A program made the position numbers and the translations under genes. A DNA stretch of 64,000 bases, from assembly GCF_036345175.1 (NCBI RefSeq), contig NZ_CP107780.1:2232001-2296000 (forward strand), in the 5' to 3' direction. The notes under the pieces are model-generated. The model searched no databases, was not told the origin of the DNA, and worked only from the letters and a program-made list of their open reading frames with translations. Of the stretch, positions 15,318 to 24,000 are shown piece after piece. This DNA is from Streptomyces sp. NBC_00576 (lineage in GTDB: Bacteria; Actinomycetota; Actinomycetes; Streptomycetales; Streptomycetaceae). Every line of letters begins with the position of its first letter. The first letter of the stretch is position 1.

Positions 15318-16313
15318 ATGCCAGTCATTTCCCAGCCATCGGACTTCAACGAGGATGAGCTCTACGTCGACCTGCGGGCCACGGTCGGGCTCCCCCTCTT
15401 CCTGAAGTGCGAGGGCTTCAACTTCGCCGGTTCGATCAAGATGAAGGCCGCCTACGAGATGGTGACGGCCGCCGAACGGGACGGCAGGCTGCGACCGGGA
15501 TCCGTTCTCGTGGAGTCCTCCTCGGGCAACCTGGGCGTGGCGCTCAGTGTGCTCGCGGCGAGCCGGGGCTACCGGTTCCTGTGCGTGACGGACTCACGCT
15601 GCAACGCGCAGGCGATCCGTCTGATGGAGGCGCTGGGCAGCCGGGTGCACGTCATCGACCAGCCCGACCTGCACGGCGGTTTCCTGGGCGCCCGGATCGG
15701 ATACGTCCGCGCGCTGTGCGCCTCCGACGAGCGGTACGTCTGGCTCAACCAGTACACCAACCAGGGGAATTGGCGGGCGCACTACCGCACCACGGCACCG
15801 GCGATCGCCCGCCGGTTCCCCGGCCTGGACGTCCTGTTCGTCGGCGCCGGCACCACCGGCACCCTGATGGGCTGCGCGCGCTGGTTCTGGCAGTGGAACC
15901 GGCGGGTGCGGATCGTCGCCGTCGACAGCGTCGGCTCGGTCACCTTCGGAGGGCCGCCCGGGCCCCGGATGATCCCGGGCCTGGGCACGAGCGTACGGCC
16001 GCCGATGCTGGACGAGTCGTACATCGACGAGGTGATCCACGTCGAGGAACCGGACGCGGTGCGCGTCTGCCGCCGGCTCGCCTCCCGGGGCTTCCTGTTC
16101 GGCGGGTCCACGGGCACGGTGATCAGCGGGGCGACCCAGTGGCTGGCCCGGCACGACGGGCGGGACCTCACGGCGGTGGCGATCGCCCCGGACCTCGGCG
16201 AGCGCTACCTCGACACCGTGTACCACCCCGGCTGGCTGGAGTCCCTCCAGGCCGACCAGGACCTGGCCTCCCTGGCCTCCGACGAACTGGCGGCACTCTC
16301 CGGGCCGGCCTGA
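15318..16313 (+). CDS. sbnA: SbnA-like PLP enzyme (2,3-diaminopropionate biosynthesis, cysteine synthase fold)
   Basis: The protein has 331 residues; ATG at 15318 after a GGGGGAC box, 97 nt downstream of the SbnB-like gene. It is a type II PLP fold related to cysteine synthase: NFAGSIKMKAAYEM carries the PLP lysine, VESSSGNLGVAL is the substrate loop, and GAGTTGTLMG the phosphate-binding loop. SbnA condenses O-phospho-L-serine with L-glutamate. Together with the preceding SbnB-like enzyme it would supply L-Dap to the A domain. This is the last gene that clearly belongs to the cluster. Confidence 0.88.
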   Translation: MPVISQPSDFNEDELYVDLRATVGLPLFLKCEGFNFAGSIKMKAAYEMVTAAERDGRLRPGSVLVESSSGNLGVALSVLAASRGYRFLCVTDSRCNAQAIRLMEALGSRVHVIDQPDLHGGFLGARIGYVRALCASDERYVWLNQYTNQGNWRAHYRTTAPAIARRFPGLDVLFVGAGTTGTLMGCARWFWQWNRRVRIVAVDSVGSVTFGGPPGPRMIPGLGTSVRPPMLDESYIDEVIHVEEPDAVRVCRRLASRGFLFGGSTGTVISGATQWLARHDGRDLTAVAIAPDLGERYLDTVYHPGWLESLQADQDLASLASDELAALSGPA

Positions 16314-16389
16314 CAGGCCACCACGGCATGGGGTGCTGCGCGGCGGGGAATCCGGTGACCGACACCGTACCGGGGGGTAGGTTCCTTCC

Positions 16390-18024
16390 ATGGCAGCCAG
16401 CACCCACACCGTGACCAACCAGGCGCCGCCCCTGGTCGGATATGACGTGTTCACCGCCGACAAGGCCCTGGTGGCGGCCGTCGAACGGCATCTGGACCCC
16501 GGGCTTCTCGACGAGGCCCGGGAGGACCTCTCCGGGCTCGGTAAGTCGACCGGGTCCGCGCAGGTGCAGGAATGGGGGGCGCTCGCCAACGAGAACCCCC
16601 CGAAACTGCGGACGCACGACCGGTACGGCAACCGGGTCGACGAGGTGGAGTTCCATCCGGCCTATCACCGGCTGCTCGGCAAGGGCGTGTCGGCCGGGTT
16701 GACGGCGGCCTGGACGCGACCGGGCGGACATGTGCGGCGCGCCGCGGGATTCGTGGTCTGGTCGCAGGCCGAGGCGGGCCATGGCTGCCCGCTGTCGATG
16801 ACCCACGCGGCGGTACCCGCGCTGCGCACCGACCCGACGCTCGCCGCCGAGTGGGAGCCCCGGCTGACGTCCACCGTCTACGAGGAGGGGCTCGGGCCGG
16901 CGGACCAGAAGGCCGGCGTGCTCTTCGGGATGGGCATGACGGAGAAACAGGGCGGCAGCGACGTACGGGCCAACACGACCGTCGCGACGCCGCTCGCCGA
17001 GGACGGGACGTACGAGCTGACGGGCCACAAGTGGTTCTGCTCGGCGCCCATGTCGGACGGCTTCCTGGTGCTGGCGCAGGCTCCCGGCGGGGTGACCTGC
17101 TTCCTGCTGCCGCGCGTCCTGCCTGACGGCACGCGCAACGAGTTCCGCATCCAGCGGCTCAAGGACAAGCTGGGCAACCGGTCCAACGCGTCCGGCGAGG
17201 TCGAGTTCGACGGGACGTGGGTGCGCCGGGTCGGGGACGAGGGGCGCGGGGTGCGCACCATCATCGAGATGGTCGCGATGACCCGGCTCGACTGTGTGCT
17301 CGGCGCGACCGCGCTGATGCGACAGGCGGTCGCCCAGGCCGTACACCACTGCACGTACCGCGAGGCCTTCGGCGGAAAACTCGTCGACAAGCCGCTGATG
17401 CGCAACGTGCTGGCCGATCTGGCCCTGGAGTCGGAGGCGGCGACGACTCTCGCGCTGCGGCTGGCCGCCGCCTATGACGACGGCGGCGAGCAGGAACGGG
17501 CGTTCCTGCGGCTCGCGTTGCCGGCCGCCAAGTACTGGGTGACCAAACGCTGCACCCCGTTGGTCGTGGAGGCGTCCGAGTGTCTGGGCGGCAACGGCTA
17601 TGTCGAGGAGTCGGGCATGCCCCGGCTGCTGCGCGAGTCGCCGCTCAACTCGATCTGGGAGGGCGCCGGGAACGTCCAGGCGCTGGACGTGCTGCGGGCG
17701 ATGCAGCGGGAGCCCGCAGCCCTCAACGCGTTCCTCCAGGAGGTCGGGAAGGCGCGCGGAGCGGACCACCGTCTGGACGGCGCCATCAAGGACCTGCTGA
17801 CCGAACTCGCCGATCTGGACGGCATCGAGGGCCGGGCGCGACGGCTGGTCGAGCGGATCGCGCTGGTGCTCCAGGGCTCGCTGCTGGTCCGGTTCGCACC
17901 CCCGGAGGTCGCCGACGCGTTCTGCGCCTCACGCCTGGGCGGCGACTGGGGCAACGCTTTCGGTACCCTCCCGCACACCCTGGACCTGGCGTCGGTCGTG
18001 GAGCGGGCCCGGCCGGTCGCGTAG
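16390..18024 (+). CDS. AidB-like acyl-CoA dehydrogenase family protein
   Basis: The protein has 544 residues, matching the length of E. coli AidB (541) rather than the shorter catabolic acyl-CoA dehydrogenases of about 385 residues. Features include the long N-terminal helical part, GMGMTEKQGGSDVRANTT (FAD-binding strand region), CLGGNGYVEESGMPRLLRE and the extra C-terminal domain. AidB is an alkylation-response flavoprotein that binds DNA; actinobacterial homologues may act on isovaleryl-CoA-like substrates. It follows the Dap cluster by 76 nt but has its own ribosome binding site and a strong terminator, so a role in the cluster is not implied. Confidence 0.87.
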   Translation: MAASTHTVTNQAPPLVGYDVFTADKALVAAVERHLDPGLLDEAREDLSGLGKSTGSAQVQEWGALANENPPKLRTHDRYGNRVDEVEFHPAYHRLLGKGVSAGLTAAWTRPGGHVRRAAGFVVWSQAEAGHGCPLSMTHAAVPALRTDPTLAAEWEPRLTSTVYEEGLGPADQKAGVLFGMGMTEKQGGSDVRANTTVATPLAEDGTYELTGHKWFCSAPMSDGFLVLAQAPGGVTCFLLPRVLPDGTRNEFRIQRLKDKLGNRSNASGEVEFDGTWVRRVGDEGRGVRTIIEMVAMTRLDCVLGATALMRQAVAQAVHHCTYREAFGGKLVDKPLMRNVLADLALESEAATTLALRLAAAYDDGGEQERAFLRLALPAAKYWVTKRCTPLVVEASECLGGNGYVEESGMPRLLRESPLNSIWEGAGNVQALDVLRAMQREPAALNAFLQEVGKARGADHRLDGAIKDLLTELADLDGIEGRARRLVERIALVLQGSLLVRFAPPEVADAFCASRLGGDWGNAFGTLPHTLDLASVVERARPVA

Positions 18025-18035
18025 GCGCCGGAGTC

Positions 18036-18073
18036 GCGGGGGTGGTGCTGCGCCGACACGGCACCACCCCCGC
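18036..18073 (+). terminator. Intrinsic terminator after the AidB-like gene
   Basis: A perfect 13-bp stem (arm GCGGGGGTGGTGC, 18036-18048, paired with 18061-18073) and a 12-nt loop lie 11 nt after the stop codon. No U-tract follows, as is usual for Streptomyces terminators. Confidence 0.75.
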
Positions 18074-18269
18074 TCACTTGCCCCGCATCGATCGGGAGCA
18101 CGGACGCCGCGCGGCGGCGTCGCCCAAGTTTCAGCCACCGCAGAGCGGTTCACCAGGGTTGCAGGGGGTTGCAACTTGTTGGCATCTGTGTGCGGAGTGT
18201 GGTCCTCCGCGCCCCCGGGGCGGCACCATAAGACATCGAGTCAGTACGGGCCGGGAGGACGAGAACACA

Positions 18270-19625
18270 GTGGCGAACCCGCCGATGGACGTCACGCGAC
18301 TCGCAGGCCGTGACACGGCGCAGGCGGCGCGGCTGCTCAGCGACGTACGCGCGGCCCGCCTCACCGGACAGCGACCGCGCCTGGCACCCCGCCCGGTGAT
18401 CGACCAGTCCTGGGACCGCATGCTGCGCAGCGGCGTCGACCCCGACCACGGCGTCCGGACGGGGCTGCTGACCCGCGAGGAACTGGAACGGCGGCGCGAG
18501 ACGTCCCGGCTGCGGCATGTCCTCCCGGTGCTGAGGCAGGGGCTGTTGTCGGTCGCGGACGCCACCCAGCACATCATGCTCGTCGCGGACGAGGACGGCC
18601 GGGTGTTGTGGCGCGAGGGCAGTACGCCGGTGCTGCGCAGGGCCGACCGGTTCGGGATCGAGCCCGGCGCCGACTGGGCCGAGGAGGTCGTCGGCACCAA
18701 TGGTGTGGGCACCCCGGCGGTCGCCCGGCGCCCCGTACAGGTCTTCGCCTCCGAGCACTTCGTACGGTCGCTCGCCACCTGGACGTGCACGGGCGCCCCG
18801 ATCACCGACCCGCGTGACGGCCGGCTGATCGGCGTGGTGGATGTCAGCGGGCCGCTGGAGACCATGCATCCGGCGACGCTCGCCTGGGTCGACTCGGTCG
18901 CCAAACTCGCCGAGGCGCGGCTGCGGGAGCGGCACCATCACTCGCTGGAGCGGCTGCGCGCGTCGGCGGCGCCGGTGCTGGCGCGGCTCGGCGGGCGGGC
19001 CCTGGCGGTGGACCGGGACGGCTGGACGGCCGCGGTCACCGGCCTGCCGTACACGAACCGCGTCGCCCTGCCCAAGTCGTTGTCCCCGGGCCGCCGTTGG
19101 CTGCCGGCGCTGGGACTGTGCGCGGTGGAGCCGCTGGCCGGGGGCTGGCTGATCCGCGTCGCCGCCGAGCTCGAACCGCGCGGTGCCACGCGGATCGTCC
19201 TGGACCTGGGCCGTGCGCGCCGCTGGTCGGTGGCGGTGTCGGGCCCCGCGGGTTCCTGGACCCACGAACTGAGCCCCCGGCACGCCGAGTTGCTGTACCT
19301 CCTGGCACTGCACCCGGCCGGCCGCAGCGCGGCGGGCCTGGCCGACGACGTGTTCGGTGACCCGAGTCGCACGGTCACGGTGCGCGCGGAGATGTCGCGG
19401 ATACGGCGATATCTCGGGGCGTTTCTCGACCACCGCCCGTACCGCTTCAGCGAGGACACGGAGGTGGCCCTCCTCCTCCCGGACGACCCCCGCGATCTGC
19501 TTCCCCACTCGACGGCGCCGACCGTGGCGAAGGGGCGGGGCACGGAGGCCGAGGGCGGCGAGGATTCCGGGAGACGAGCGGAGCCGATACTGGCGCACAG
19601 TGACCCGTCGGTGACACCGGTGTGA
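18270..19625 (+). CDS. GAF-domain transcriptional regulator (AcoR/FMDS-like, stand-alone)
   Basis: GTG start with GGAGG 11 nt upstream; 451 residues. Residues 1-110 form a helical leader with LAPRPVIDQSWDRMLRSGVDPD, characteristic of sigma54-activator-like GAF proteins (quoted as short motifs PVIDQSWDRM and GVDPD). The GAF domain spans about 95-215 with NGVGTPAV. The C-terminal third holds a winged-helix-like output domain (ELSPRHAELLYLLALHPAGR and TVRAEMSRIRRYLG), not an AAA+ domain. Effector and targets are unknown; homologues often sit beside aldehyde dehydrogenase genes, absent here. A GTTGCA repeat and a GTTGCAAC palindrome upstream (18058-18075 region and 18168-18175) may be autoregulatory. 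Confidence 0.8.
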   Translation: MANPPMDVTRLAGRDTAQAARLLSDVRAARLTGQRPRLAPRPVIDQSWDRMLRSGVDPDHGVRTGLLTREELERRRETSRLRHVLPVLRQGLLSVADATQHIMLVADEDGRVLWREGSTPVLRRADRFGIEPGADWAEEVVGTNGVGTPAVARRPVQVFASEHFVRSLATWTCTGAPITDPRDGRLIGVVDVSGPLETMHPATLAWVDSVAKLAEARLRERHHHSLERLRASAAPVLARLGGRALAVDRDGWTAAVTGLPYTNRVALPKSLSPGRRWLPALGLCAVEPLAGGWLIRVAAELEPRGATRIVLDLGRARRWSVAVSGPAGSWTHELSPRHAELLYLLALHPAGRSAAGLADDVFGDPSRTVTVRAEMSRIRRYLGAFLDHRPYRFSEDTEVALLLPDDPRDLLPHSTAPTVAKGRGTEAEGGEDSGRRAEPILAHSDPSVTPV

Positions 19626-19793
19626 GAAAACGCACCCGAACGGCCGCCGGGTTCAACACAGGCCGACGGATTCCGGAGTATTCGACCAGGCCCGGTGCCC
19701 CCTGACGTACCATCCTTCCCACGGCCCCCCACACTGCCTTCCCGGTTGAACGCACGGACCGTGAGCCGCAGTTGGCCTGCCTCGGGAGGATGA

Positions 19794-21200
19794 ATGAAAC
19801 ATCGCGGCAGACACCGCAGGCAGAGGAGGGGCAGAGCGCTGCGCGGAGTTCTCGCCGGAACCGCTCTCGCCCTGACCGCCGCGGCCACCATCGTCAGCGC
19901 CTCCCAGGCAGTGAGCAGCGACAACCCGGGGCCCCTGAAGTCCGTCACGTCCGCCGCCGAGCTGAAGAACTTCCAGCTCAAGGAGCACCTGGCGTCCAAG
20001 AGTTCACTCGACCGGCTGGCCACCTCCATGGGCGGCACGGTGGGTGTGAGCACCGTCCTGGAACACACCAACCGCACGATGCGCGACGCGGCCGACTGTG
20101 CCCCCACCGAGACCGAGGCGCTGCCCGTCGCTCCGACGGCCACCCGTGGGTACTGCTGGGACCACGCCGATTCGGCCAGTCAGCGCTGGCTGCCGCAGTC
20201 CGTCACCACCTCCGGTGACGCGGACGAGGACGGCCGCTGGGGCGCCAACCGTGTGATTCTCTCGGGCTGGACGCACAACGACGCCAAACCGGGCGAGCCC
20301 GAGGTCTCGCGGGGTCTCGCGCGGGTCGCCGTCATCGACGCGAACGACCTGAGCAGCATGACGTACCGCTGGGTGCTGCTGGTCGTCCCGACCGAGGACG
20401 GCTCGGACTACCGCAAGCTGGAGTCCTCGATCTCCGGCATGGTCTGGTACCAGGACAAGCTGCTGGTCACCGCCTCGCCCAAGGACACCGACCGCAAGTC
20501 GCTGTACGTGTACGACATGAACCGCATCCAGCGCGCCTCGGTCGACAGCCCGGCGGTCGGCCGGGTGCCCGGCGGCTGGTCGGCGCACGGCTACGGGTAC
20601 GTGATGCCCGCCGTCGCCTCGTACAGCCTGGCCGGTGGCACGTGCGACCCGGCGGCCGACGACCGCGTCCCCTGTTTCGGCTCGCTCTCCCTTGACCGCA
20701 CCTCCACGCCCGACAGCCTGGTCGCGAGCGAGTGGTTCCCGGCCGGCGCCGATCAGCGCAGCCGCCTCTGGCGCTACTCGTTCAGCCGCGCGGGCGACCG
20801 TTCCGGCCTCCTCGCCGCCAACGCGTTCGGCCGCGTGAACGCGGTCGAGGCGTACTCGACGAAGGCCACCGCCATCCAGGGCGTGCTGTCCTACCGGTCG
20901 GCGGGCGACGAGAAGGCGGACTGGTACATCGGCCTCGCCCCCGACGACAAGGACCGCCACGGCACCCTCTGGCGGCTGGACTCCGACGGCGCGAAGGCCG
21001 CCCGCTGCGGCTCAGACGACGCGTCCCGCCGCTGCTGGGCCGAACACGCCGAGTCCCTCTCCTACTGGGAGACCACCGGCGAGGTCTGGTCACTGACGGA
21101 ATGGGCGGCGGACGAACGGGCCGGATGGCGGGGGACGCCGGTCCCGGAGCGAGTGCTGTACGCCGTACCCCTGTCATCGATCACCGGTTCGCTGAAATAA
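19794..21200 (+). CDS. Secreted protein of unknown function, probable beta-propeller-like
   Basis: The protein has 468 residues; ATG preceded by GGGAGGA. A twin-Arg/basic N-terminus is followed by a hydrophobic signal ending near SASQAVS. The mature protein is rich in W and in repeated strand-like segments such as RVILSGWT, RVAVIDAND, DKLLVTA, KSLYVYDMNR and RLWRYSFSR, which suggests a multi-bladed propeller or a secreted repetitive beta fold. There are paired cysteines (CAPTE..YC, CDP..PC, CGS..RC) that may form disulfides. I do not recognise a characterised family and assign no function. It is monocistronic, with about 120-170 nt on either side. Confidence 0.75.
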   Translation: MKHRGRHRRQRRGRALRGVLAGTALALTAAATIVSASQAVSSDNPGPLKSVTSAAELKNFQLKEHLASKSSLDRLATSMGGTVGVSTVLEHTNRTMRDAADCAPTETEALPVAPTATRGYCWDHADSASQRWLPQSVTTSGDADEDGRWGANRVILSGWTHNDAKPGEPEVSRGLARVAVIDANDLSSMTYRWVLLVVPTEDGSDYRKLESSISGMVWYQDKLLVTASPKDTDRKSLYVYDMNRIQRASVDSPAVGRVPGGWSAHGYGYVMPAVASYSLAGGTCDPAADDRVPCFGSLSLDRTSTPDSLVASEWFPAGADQRSRLWRYSFSRAGDRSGLLAANAFGRVNAVEAYSTKATAIQGVLSYRSAGDEKADWYIGLAPDDKDRHGTLWRLDSDGAKAARCGSDDASRRCWAEHAESLSYWETTGEVWSLTEWAADERAGWRGTPVPERVLYAVPLSSITGSLK

Positions 21201-21322
21201 CCACGGGATGATGTCGGGCGCGGGGCTGTAGCGATCTGCAGCTCCGCCCCGGGGCGCGACAAGCCCACACCGGGCCCGCAGGCGATCGACAGCCGACAGC
21301 CCCGAATGATTCCCTGACCGCT

Positions 21323-21895
21323 ATGAGCAACATCGCCGTGACCACCTGGTCCCTCGAACAAACCGCACCGACCGACCTGCTCCCCGCAGAGACCCCCGAC
21401 GGGGACGTCAGAATCACCCGCGCCGAACTCCCCTCACCGGAGCTCAGCCGCTTCCTCTACGCCTCGGTCGGCGGCGACATCCGCTGGACCGACCGGCTGA
21501 GCTGGACGTACGCACGGTGGCAGGAGTATCTGGAGCGCCCGGGCGTGGAGACCTGGGTCGCCTACGACCGCGGCACCCCGGCGGGCTACGTGGAGTTCGA
21601 GCCCCAGGACGACGGCGTCGTGGAGATCGCCTACTTCGGGCTGATCCCCGCCTTCCGGGGCCGGCGGATCGGCGGGCACCTGCTGTCGTACGGGGCCGCC
21701 CGGGCCTGGGACCTCGGGGAACGGTGGCCGGGGCTGGCGCCGACGAAGCGGGTCTGGCTGCATACATGCAGCAAGGACGGCGAGCACGCGATGGACAACT
21801 ATCTGCGCCGCGGCTTCACCCTCTTCGACACCAAGGTCGAGGAGGAGGCCGAGGTGTCCGCACCCGGACCCTGGCCGGGGGCGCACCGCATCTGA
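21323..21895 (+). CDS. GNAT-family N-acetyltransferase
   Basis: The protein has 190 residues. The acetyl-CoA-binding motif A is visible as IAYFGLIPAFRGRRIGGHLL, with the R-G-x-x-I-G-G pyrophosphate loop, followed by KRVWLHTCSKDGEHAMDNYLRRGF, the usual last beta-alpha element (quoted as VWLHTCSKDGEHAM and YLRRGF). The N-terminal 30 residues are variable. The substrate is unknown; close family members acetylate small amines or protein N-termini. It is separated from the sulfur operon by the leader-peptide region. Confidence 0.85.
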   Translation: MSNIAVTTWSLEQTAPTDLLPAETPDGDVRITRAELPSPELSRFLYASVGGDIRWTDRLSWTYARWQEYLERPGVETWVAYDRGTPAGYVEFEPQDDGVVEIAYFGLIPAFRGRRIGGHLLSYGAARAWDLGERWPGLAPTKRVWLHTCSKDGEHAMDNYLRRGFTLFDTKVEEEAEVSAPGPWPGAHRI

Positions 21896-21988
21896 CCTGG
21901 TCGGGAACGGTCGGCCGCCGGGCGTTCGACCTGTCGTGACCCCGCCATGTGACCGACGACACCCTCGTCTCACCCTACGGGACCAGGG

Positions 21989-22022
21989 TGTCCGCATGGC
22001 GGACAATGCTGGACTGTGTCCA
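21989..22022. promoter_or_regulatory. Two adjacent inverted repeats upstream of the cysteine leader peptide
   Basis: TGTCCGC-ATG-GCGGACA (21989-22005) is followed by TGGAC-TGT-GTCCA (22010-22022), both with 3-nt spacers and about 19 bp between their centres. Their location 24-57 nt before the leader start fits operator sites overlapping the promoter of the sulfur operon, or mRNA hairpins. The binding protein is unknown. Confidence 0.45.
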
Positions 22023-22045
22023 GATCGCCGTGACACGCTTCCGTC

Positions 22046-22129
22046 ATGTCTGGAACTGGGATTGCCTTGGTGAGTCGGCGGCACGTCGACCTCGGCCGCA
22101 TGTCCAGCGCCATCTGTCCGGCGAGCTGA
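22046..22129 (+). CDS. Cysteine-responsive leader peptide of the sulfur assimilation operon
   Basis: A 27-codon ORF of actinobacterial cysteine-leader type: it begins MSGTG and contains the conserved block SRRHVDLGRMSSAIC, with a single Cys four codons before its stop (PAS end). No ribosome binding site is apparent, so it may be leaderless or weakly initiated. Such leaders upstream of cysteine and sulfur genes are thought to couple Cys-tRNA availability to translation or transcription of the operon by ribosome stalling. It lies 176 nt before the sulfite reductase start. A TGCGC/GCGCA stem (22197-22212) between them is one candidate structure. Confidence 0.8.
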   Translation: MSGTGIALVSRRHVDLGRMSSAICPAS

Positions 22130-22305
22130 CCAGCCCTCAGCACCGCCGCTTCCTCCCCTTTGCCTCAGCCTGCGCAGAGCCGCGCCAGTCTGACCGTGCG
22201 CCCTTATGCGCAGGTAAGAGCCTCCCACCCGCCACCCGACCGCCGCCCCTCACGGACGGCGCTTCGCGCCGACCCCTTCCGTCTCTGTCCCGAAGGACCA
22301 AAATC

Positions 22306-24000
22306 ATGGCCGCCACCCCGCAGAACCCTGCCGCCGCGCCCCGCCGCAAGGTGAGCCGTCACCGTGGTGAGGGTCAGTGGGCCGCGGGACACTTCACCCC
22401 GCTCAACGGAAACGAGCAGTTCAAGAAGGACGACGACGGTCTCAATGTGCGGACACGCATTGAGACGATCTACTCCAAGCGGGGTTTCGACTCGATCGAC
22501 CCCAACGATCTGCGCGGCCGGATGCGCTGGTGGGGCCTGTACACGCAGCGCAAGCCCGGGATCGACGGCGGCAAGACCGCGATCCTGGAGCCGGAGGAGC
22601 TGGACGACAAGTACTTCATGCTGCGCGTCCGGATCGACGGCGGCCGGCTCACCACCGACCAGCTGCGGGTCATCGGCGAGATCTCGCAGGAGTTCGCGCG
22701 CGGTACGGCCGACCTCACGGACCGGCAGAACGTCCAGTACCACTGGATCCGTATCGAGGACGTCCCGGAGATCTGGAACCGGCTCGAAGCGGTCGGCCTG
22801 TCCACCACCGAGGCCTGCGGTGACACGCCCCGCGTCATCCTCGGTTCGCCGGTCGCCGGGATCGCCGAGGACGAGATCATCGACGGCACGCCCGCCATCG
22901 AGGTGATCCAGCGCCGGATCATCGGCAACAAGGACTTCTCGAACCTGCCCCGCAAGTTCAAGTCCGCGATCTCCGGCTCGCCGCTGCTCGACGTGGCGCA
23001 CGAGATCAACGACATCGCGTTCGTCGGTGTGGAGCACCCCGAGCACGGCCCCGGTTTCGACGTCTGGGTCGGCGGCGGCCTCTCCACCAACCCGAAGATC
23101 GGCCAGCGCCTGGGCGCCTGGGTCCCGCTGGACGAGGTCCCGGACGTCTACGAGGGCGTCATCTCGATCTTCCGCGACCACGGCTACCGGCGGCTGCGCA
23201 CCCGCGCCCGCCTGAAGTTCCTGCTCGCCGACTGGGGCGTGGAGAAGTTCCGCCAGGTCCTGGAGGACGACTACCTGAAGCGCAAGCTGACCGACGGCCC
23301 GGCCCCGGCCCAGCCCGTCGAGCGCTGGCGCGACCACGTCGGCGTGCACCGTCAGAAGGACGGCCGCTTCTACGTCGGTTTCGCCCCGCGCGTGGGCCGC
23401 GTGGACGGCACGATCCTCACGAAGATCGCCGACCTGGCCGAAGCCCACGGCTCGGGCCGCCTCAGCACCACCGTCGAGCAGAAGATGATCGTGCTCGACA
23501 TCGAGGAGGGGCAGGTCGACTCGCTCGTCGAGGGCCTGGAGGCGCTCGACCTGATCGTCAAGCCGTCCCCGTTCCGGCGCGGCACGATGGCCTGCACCGG
23601 CATCGAGTACTGCAAGCTCGCGATCGTCGAGACGAAGGCGCGCGGCGCCTCCCTGATCGACGAACTGGAGCGCCGTATCCCGGAGTTCGACGAGCCGATC
23701 ACCATCAACCTCAACGGCTGCCCGAACGCCTGCGCCCGTATCCAGGTCGCGGACATCGGTCTCAAGGGCCAGTTGGTCCTCAACGACGCGGGCGAGCAGG
23801 TCGAGGGCTTCCAGGTCCACCTGGGCGGCGCCCTCGGTCTGGAGGCCGGTTTCGGCCGCAAGGTCCGTGGTCTGAAGGTGACTTCGGAGGAGCTGCCGGA
23901 CTACGTCGAGCGCGTGCTGAAGAACTTCCAGGCGGAGCGCGAGGACGGCGAGCGCTTCGCCACGTGGGCGTCCCGCGCCTCCGAGGAGGCACTGTCATGA
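22306..24000 (+). CDS. sir: Ferredoxin-type sulfite reductase (siroheme, [4Fe-4S])
   Basis: The protein has 564 residues; ATG preceded by GAAGGACC. Two ferredoxin-like half-domains and two siroheme/Fe-S half-domains are recognisable. The cluster ligands are CTGIEYC (C-x5-C, near residue 430) and NGCPNAC (C-x3-C, near residue 475). It reduces sulfite to sulfide with six electrons from ferredoxin. The sulfur context (cysH, cysC, cysD, cysN downstream) favours sulfite over nitrite reductase. It starts the operon behind the cysteine leader; its stop overlaps the zinc-ribbon gene by ATGA. Siroheme is likely supplied by the chelatase at the end of the cluster. Confidence 0.93.
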   Translation: MAATPQNPAAAPRRKVSRHRGEGQWAAGHFTPLNGNEQFKKDDDGLNVRTRIETIYSKRGFDSIDPNDLRGRMRWWGLYTQRKPGIDGGKTAILEPEELDDKYFMLRVRIDGGRLTTDQLRVIGEISQEFARGTADLTDRQNVQYHWIRIEDVPEIWNRLEAVGLSTTEACGDTPRVILGSPVAGIAEDEIIDGTPAIEVIQRRIIGNKDFSNLPRKFKSAISGSPLLDVAHEINDIAFVGVEHPEHGPGFDVWVGGGLSTNPKIGQRLGAWVPLDEVPDVYEGVISIFRDHGYRRLRTRARLKFLLADWGVEKFRQVLEDDYLKRKLTDGPAPAQPVERWRDHVGVHRQKDGRFYVGFAPRVGRVDGTILTKIADLAEAHGSGRLSTTVEQKMIVLDIEEGQVDSLVEGLEALDLIVKPSPFRRGTMACTGIEYCKLAIVETKARGASLIDELERRIPEFDEPITINLNGCPNACARIQVADIGLKGQLVLNDAGEQVEGFQVHLGGALGLEAGFGRKVRGLKVTSEELPDYVERVLKNFQAEREDGERFATWASRASEEALS

